Shown here one piece after another: positions 15,961 to 16,409 of a stretch of 16,409 nt of DNA. The notes below the pieces were generated by a model. It was not told the origin of the DNA. It did not search any database and saw only the letters and a program-made list of their open reading frames with translations. The position numbers and the translations under genes were made by a program. Source of the stretch: an uncultured Gammaproteobacteria bacterium (GTDB lineage: Bacteria > Pseudomonadota > Gammaproteobacteria > Steroidobacterales > JABDMI01). Location of the stretch: assembly GCA_938039225.1 (NCBI GenBank), contig CALHVH010000010.1, positions 1 through 16,409 on the forward strand. The letters run 5' to 3'. The number at the start of each line of letters is the position of its first letter. The first letter of the stretch is position 1.

Positions 15961-16200
15961 ATGAAAACATATCTGGCTATACTAAAAACCGATACAACTT
16001 TAGATGCTGAAGTACGTGAGTATTTCAGCACTAAAGCTATAGAAATAACTGATCATTATAAAAATTTGGGTATGTTAAAGCTTAAATGTCCAGAGGCCTT
16101 AGTGCTGGATGATATGGAGTATATACAGTATTTGGAATTAGAAAGTGACATGCATGCACTTTCTAATTCTGGCACTGAAAGATCAAGGGAAGAAGAATAG
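15961..16200 (+). CDS. Small propeptide-like protein, possible I9-type inhibitor of the subtilase
   Basis: A 79-residue protein with no signal peptide. Its order of likely elements is strand YLAILK, helix AEVREYFSTKA, strands ITDHYKNLGMLKLK, helix PEALVLDDM, strand YIQYLELESDM. This matches the beta-alpha-beta-beta-alpha-beta plan of subtilisin propeptides and I9 inhibitors. Residues 32-38 (HYKNLGM) closely match residues 137-143 of the upstream protease propeptide (HFKNLGI), and both end with an acidic strand (LELES, WEAER). The simplest reading is a free-standing copy of the propeptide acting as a folding helper or inhibitor of the protease. The acidic C-terminal tail (ERSREEE) could contact the protease's lysine tail. 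It starts 10 bp after the protease stop and lacks a ribosome binding site, so translational coupling is likely. The inhibitor role is inferred, not shown. Confidence 0.7.
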   Translation: MKTYLAILKTDTTLDAEVREYFSTKAIEITDHYKNLGMLKLKCPEALVLDDMEYIQYLELESDMHALSNSGTERSREEE

Positions 16201-16237
16201 TTAATCACTATTAGACTCACCGTTTCCTTAAATTAAT

Positions 16238-16262
16238 CGCCTCACTTAAGTGGGGCGTTTTT
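16238..16262 (+). terminator. Intrinsic terminator after the subtilase/inhibitor pair
   Basis: CGCCTCACTT (16238-16247) pairs with AAGTGGGGCG (16248-16257) with a single T-G wobble, and five Ts follow. The innermost bases would open to form the loop. It lies 38 bases after the stop of the small gene and ends the two-gene unit. Confidence 0.85.
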
Positions 16263-16326
16263 ATAATCGCAGTCTTAAACTACCAGTTTGGTAAGCGCTA
16301 ATCTTTTAAGCGTTTTAATAGAAAAT

Positions 16327-16376
16327 CGACAATTTTTTATAAATAAACGACTTTTATAAAATAATTGTCGTTTATT
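16327..16376. repeat. Overlapping, mutually exclusive inverted repeats
   Basis: The right arm GTCGTTTATT (16367-16376) is the perfect complement of AATAAACGAC (16342-16351). An overlapping arm, AATTGTCG (16363-16370), is the perfect complement of CGACAATT (16327-16334). The second pair extends, with one skipped base, to about 17 bp (16327-16343 against 16353-16370). TTTTATAAAA at 16352-16361 is a further palindrome. Only one of the two long hairpins can form at a time. No gene is evident from 16263 to the window end, so this may be the control region of a gene beyond it. Confidence 0.5.
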
Positions 16377-16409
16377 CAACACAGTACATATCCCAATTTA
16401 ATTACATTG

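Noticed and set aside
15317..15970. 217-codon minus-strand open frame
   Set aside because: It lies wholly against the subtilase catalytic domain, whose triad and motifs are clear; its own translation shows no recognisable domain.

Overview
The window looks like a laminarin (beta-1,3-glucan) utilisation locus of a marine gammaproteobacterium, most likely in Alteromonadales (Alteromonadaceae or Colwelliaceae). That placement is inferred from AT-rich DNA and from the gene set: a secreted GH16 laminarinase-like lipoprotein, an ExoP-like GH3 exo-beta-glucosidase lipoprotein, a TonB-dependent receptor (TBDR) of the Xanthomonas/Caulobacter/Alteromonas type, a LacI regulator, and a tryptophan-halogenase/SapC/cupin-like cassette. 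No rRNA, tRNA, CRISPR array, insertion sequence or phage gene was seen.

Layout. Positions 1-1115 (minus strand) carry the 5' part of an AraC-type regulator with seven predicted N-terminal membrane helices; its last residues lie outside the window. A 364-bp intergenic region (1116-1479) separates it from the divergent GH3 gene. This region holds a 28-bp palindrome, two TTTGCACT direct repeats spaced exactly 21 bp, and a phased array of ATTTAC-like hexamers. The GH3 gene (1480-4035), LacI gene (4056-5078) and TBDR gene (5147-8164) follow head to tail. A strong intrinsic terminator closes this block at 8197-8228.

A second block (8301-13149) encodes halogenase-like flavoprotein 1, a SapC-family protein, a cupin-8/JmjC-like protein and halogenase-like flavoprotein 2. 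The genes are tightly packed, and the last two overlap by ATGA. Such sets are common beside TBDR genes, but their biochemical role is not known. The GH16 gene (13251-14216) follows after a short gap.

A third, probably unrelated unit lies at 14436-16200. It encodes a subtilisin-like protease with a very lysine-rich N-terminal tail and no signal peptide, followed 10 bp later by a 79-residue protein. That small protein resembles the protease's own propeptide, including a shared H-[F/Y]-K-N-L-G-[I/M] segment, and may be a free-standing I9-type inhibitor. A terminator follows at 16238-16262. The last 80 bases contain two mutually exclusive inverted repeats.

Proposed working model (inference): GH16 cuts laminarin at the cell surface, the TBDR imports oligosaccharides, and the GH3 enzyme releases glucose in the periplasm or at the outer membrane. 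LacI and the membrane-anchored AraC protein sense products or substrate. The halogenase cassette acts on an unknown substrate linked to this uptake. No cytoplasmic-membrane transporter, GH17 enzyme or flavin reductase is present in the window.
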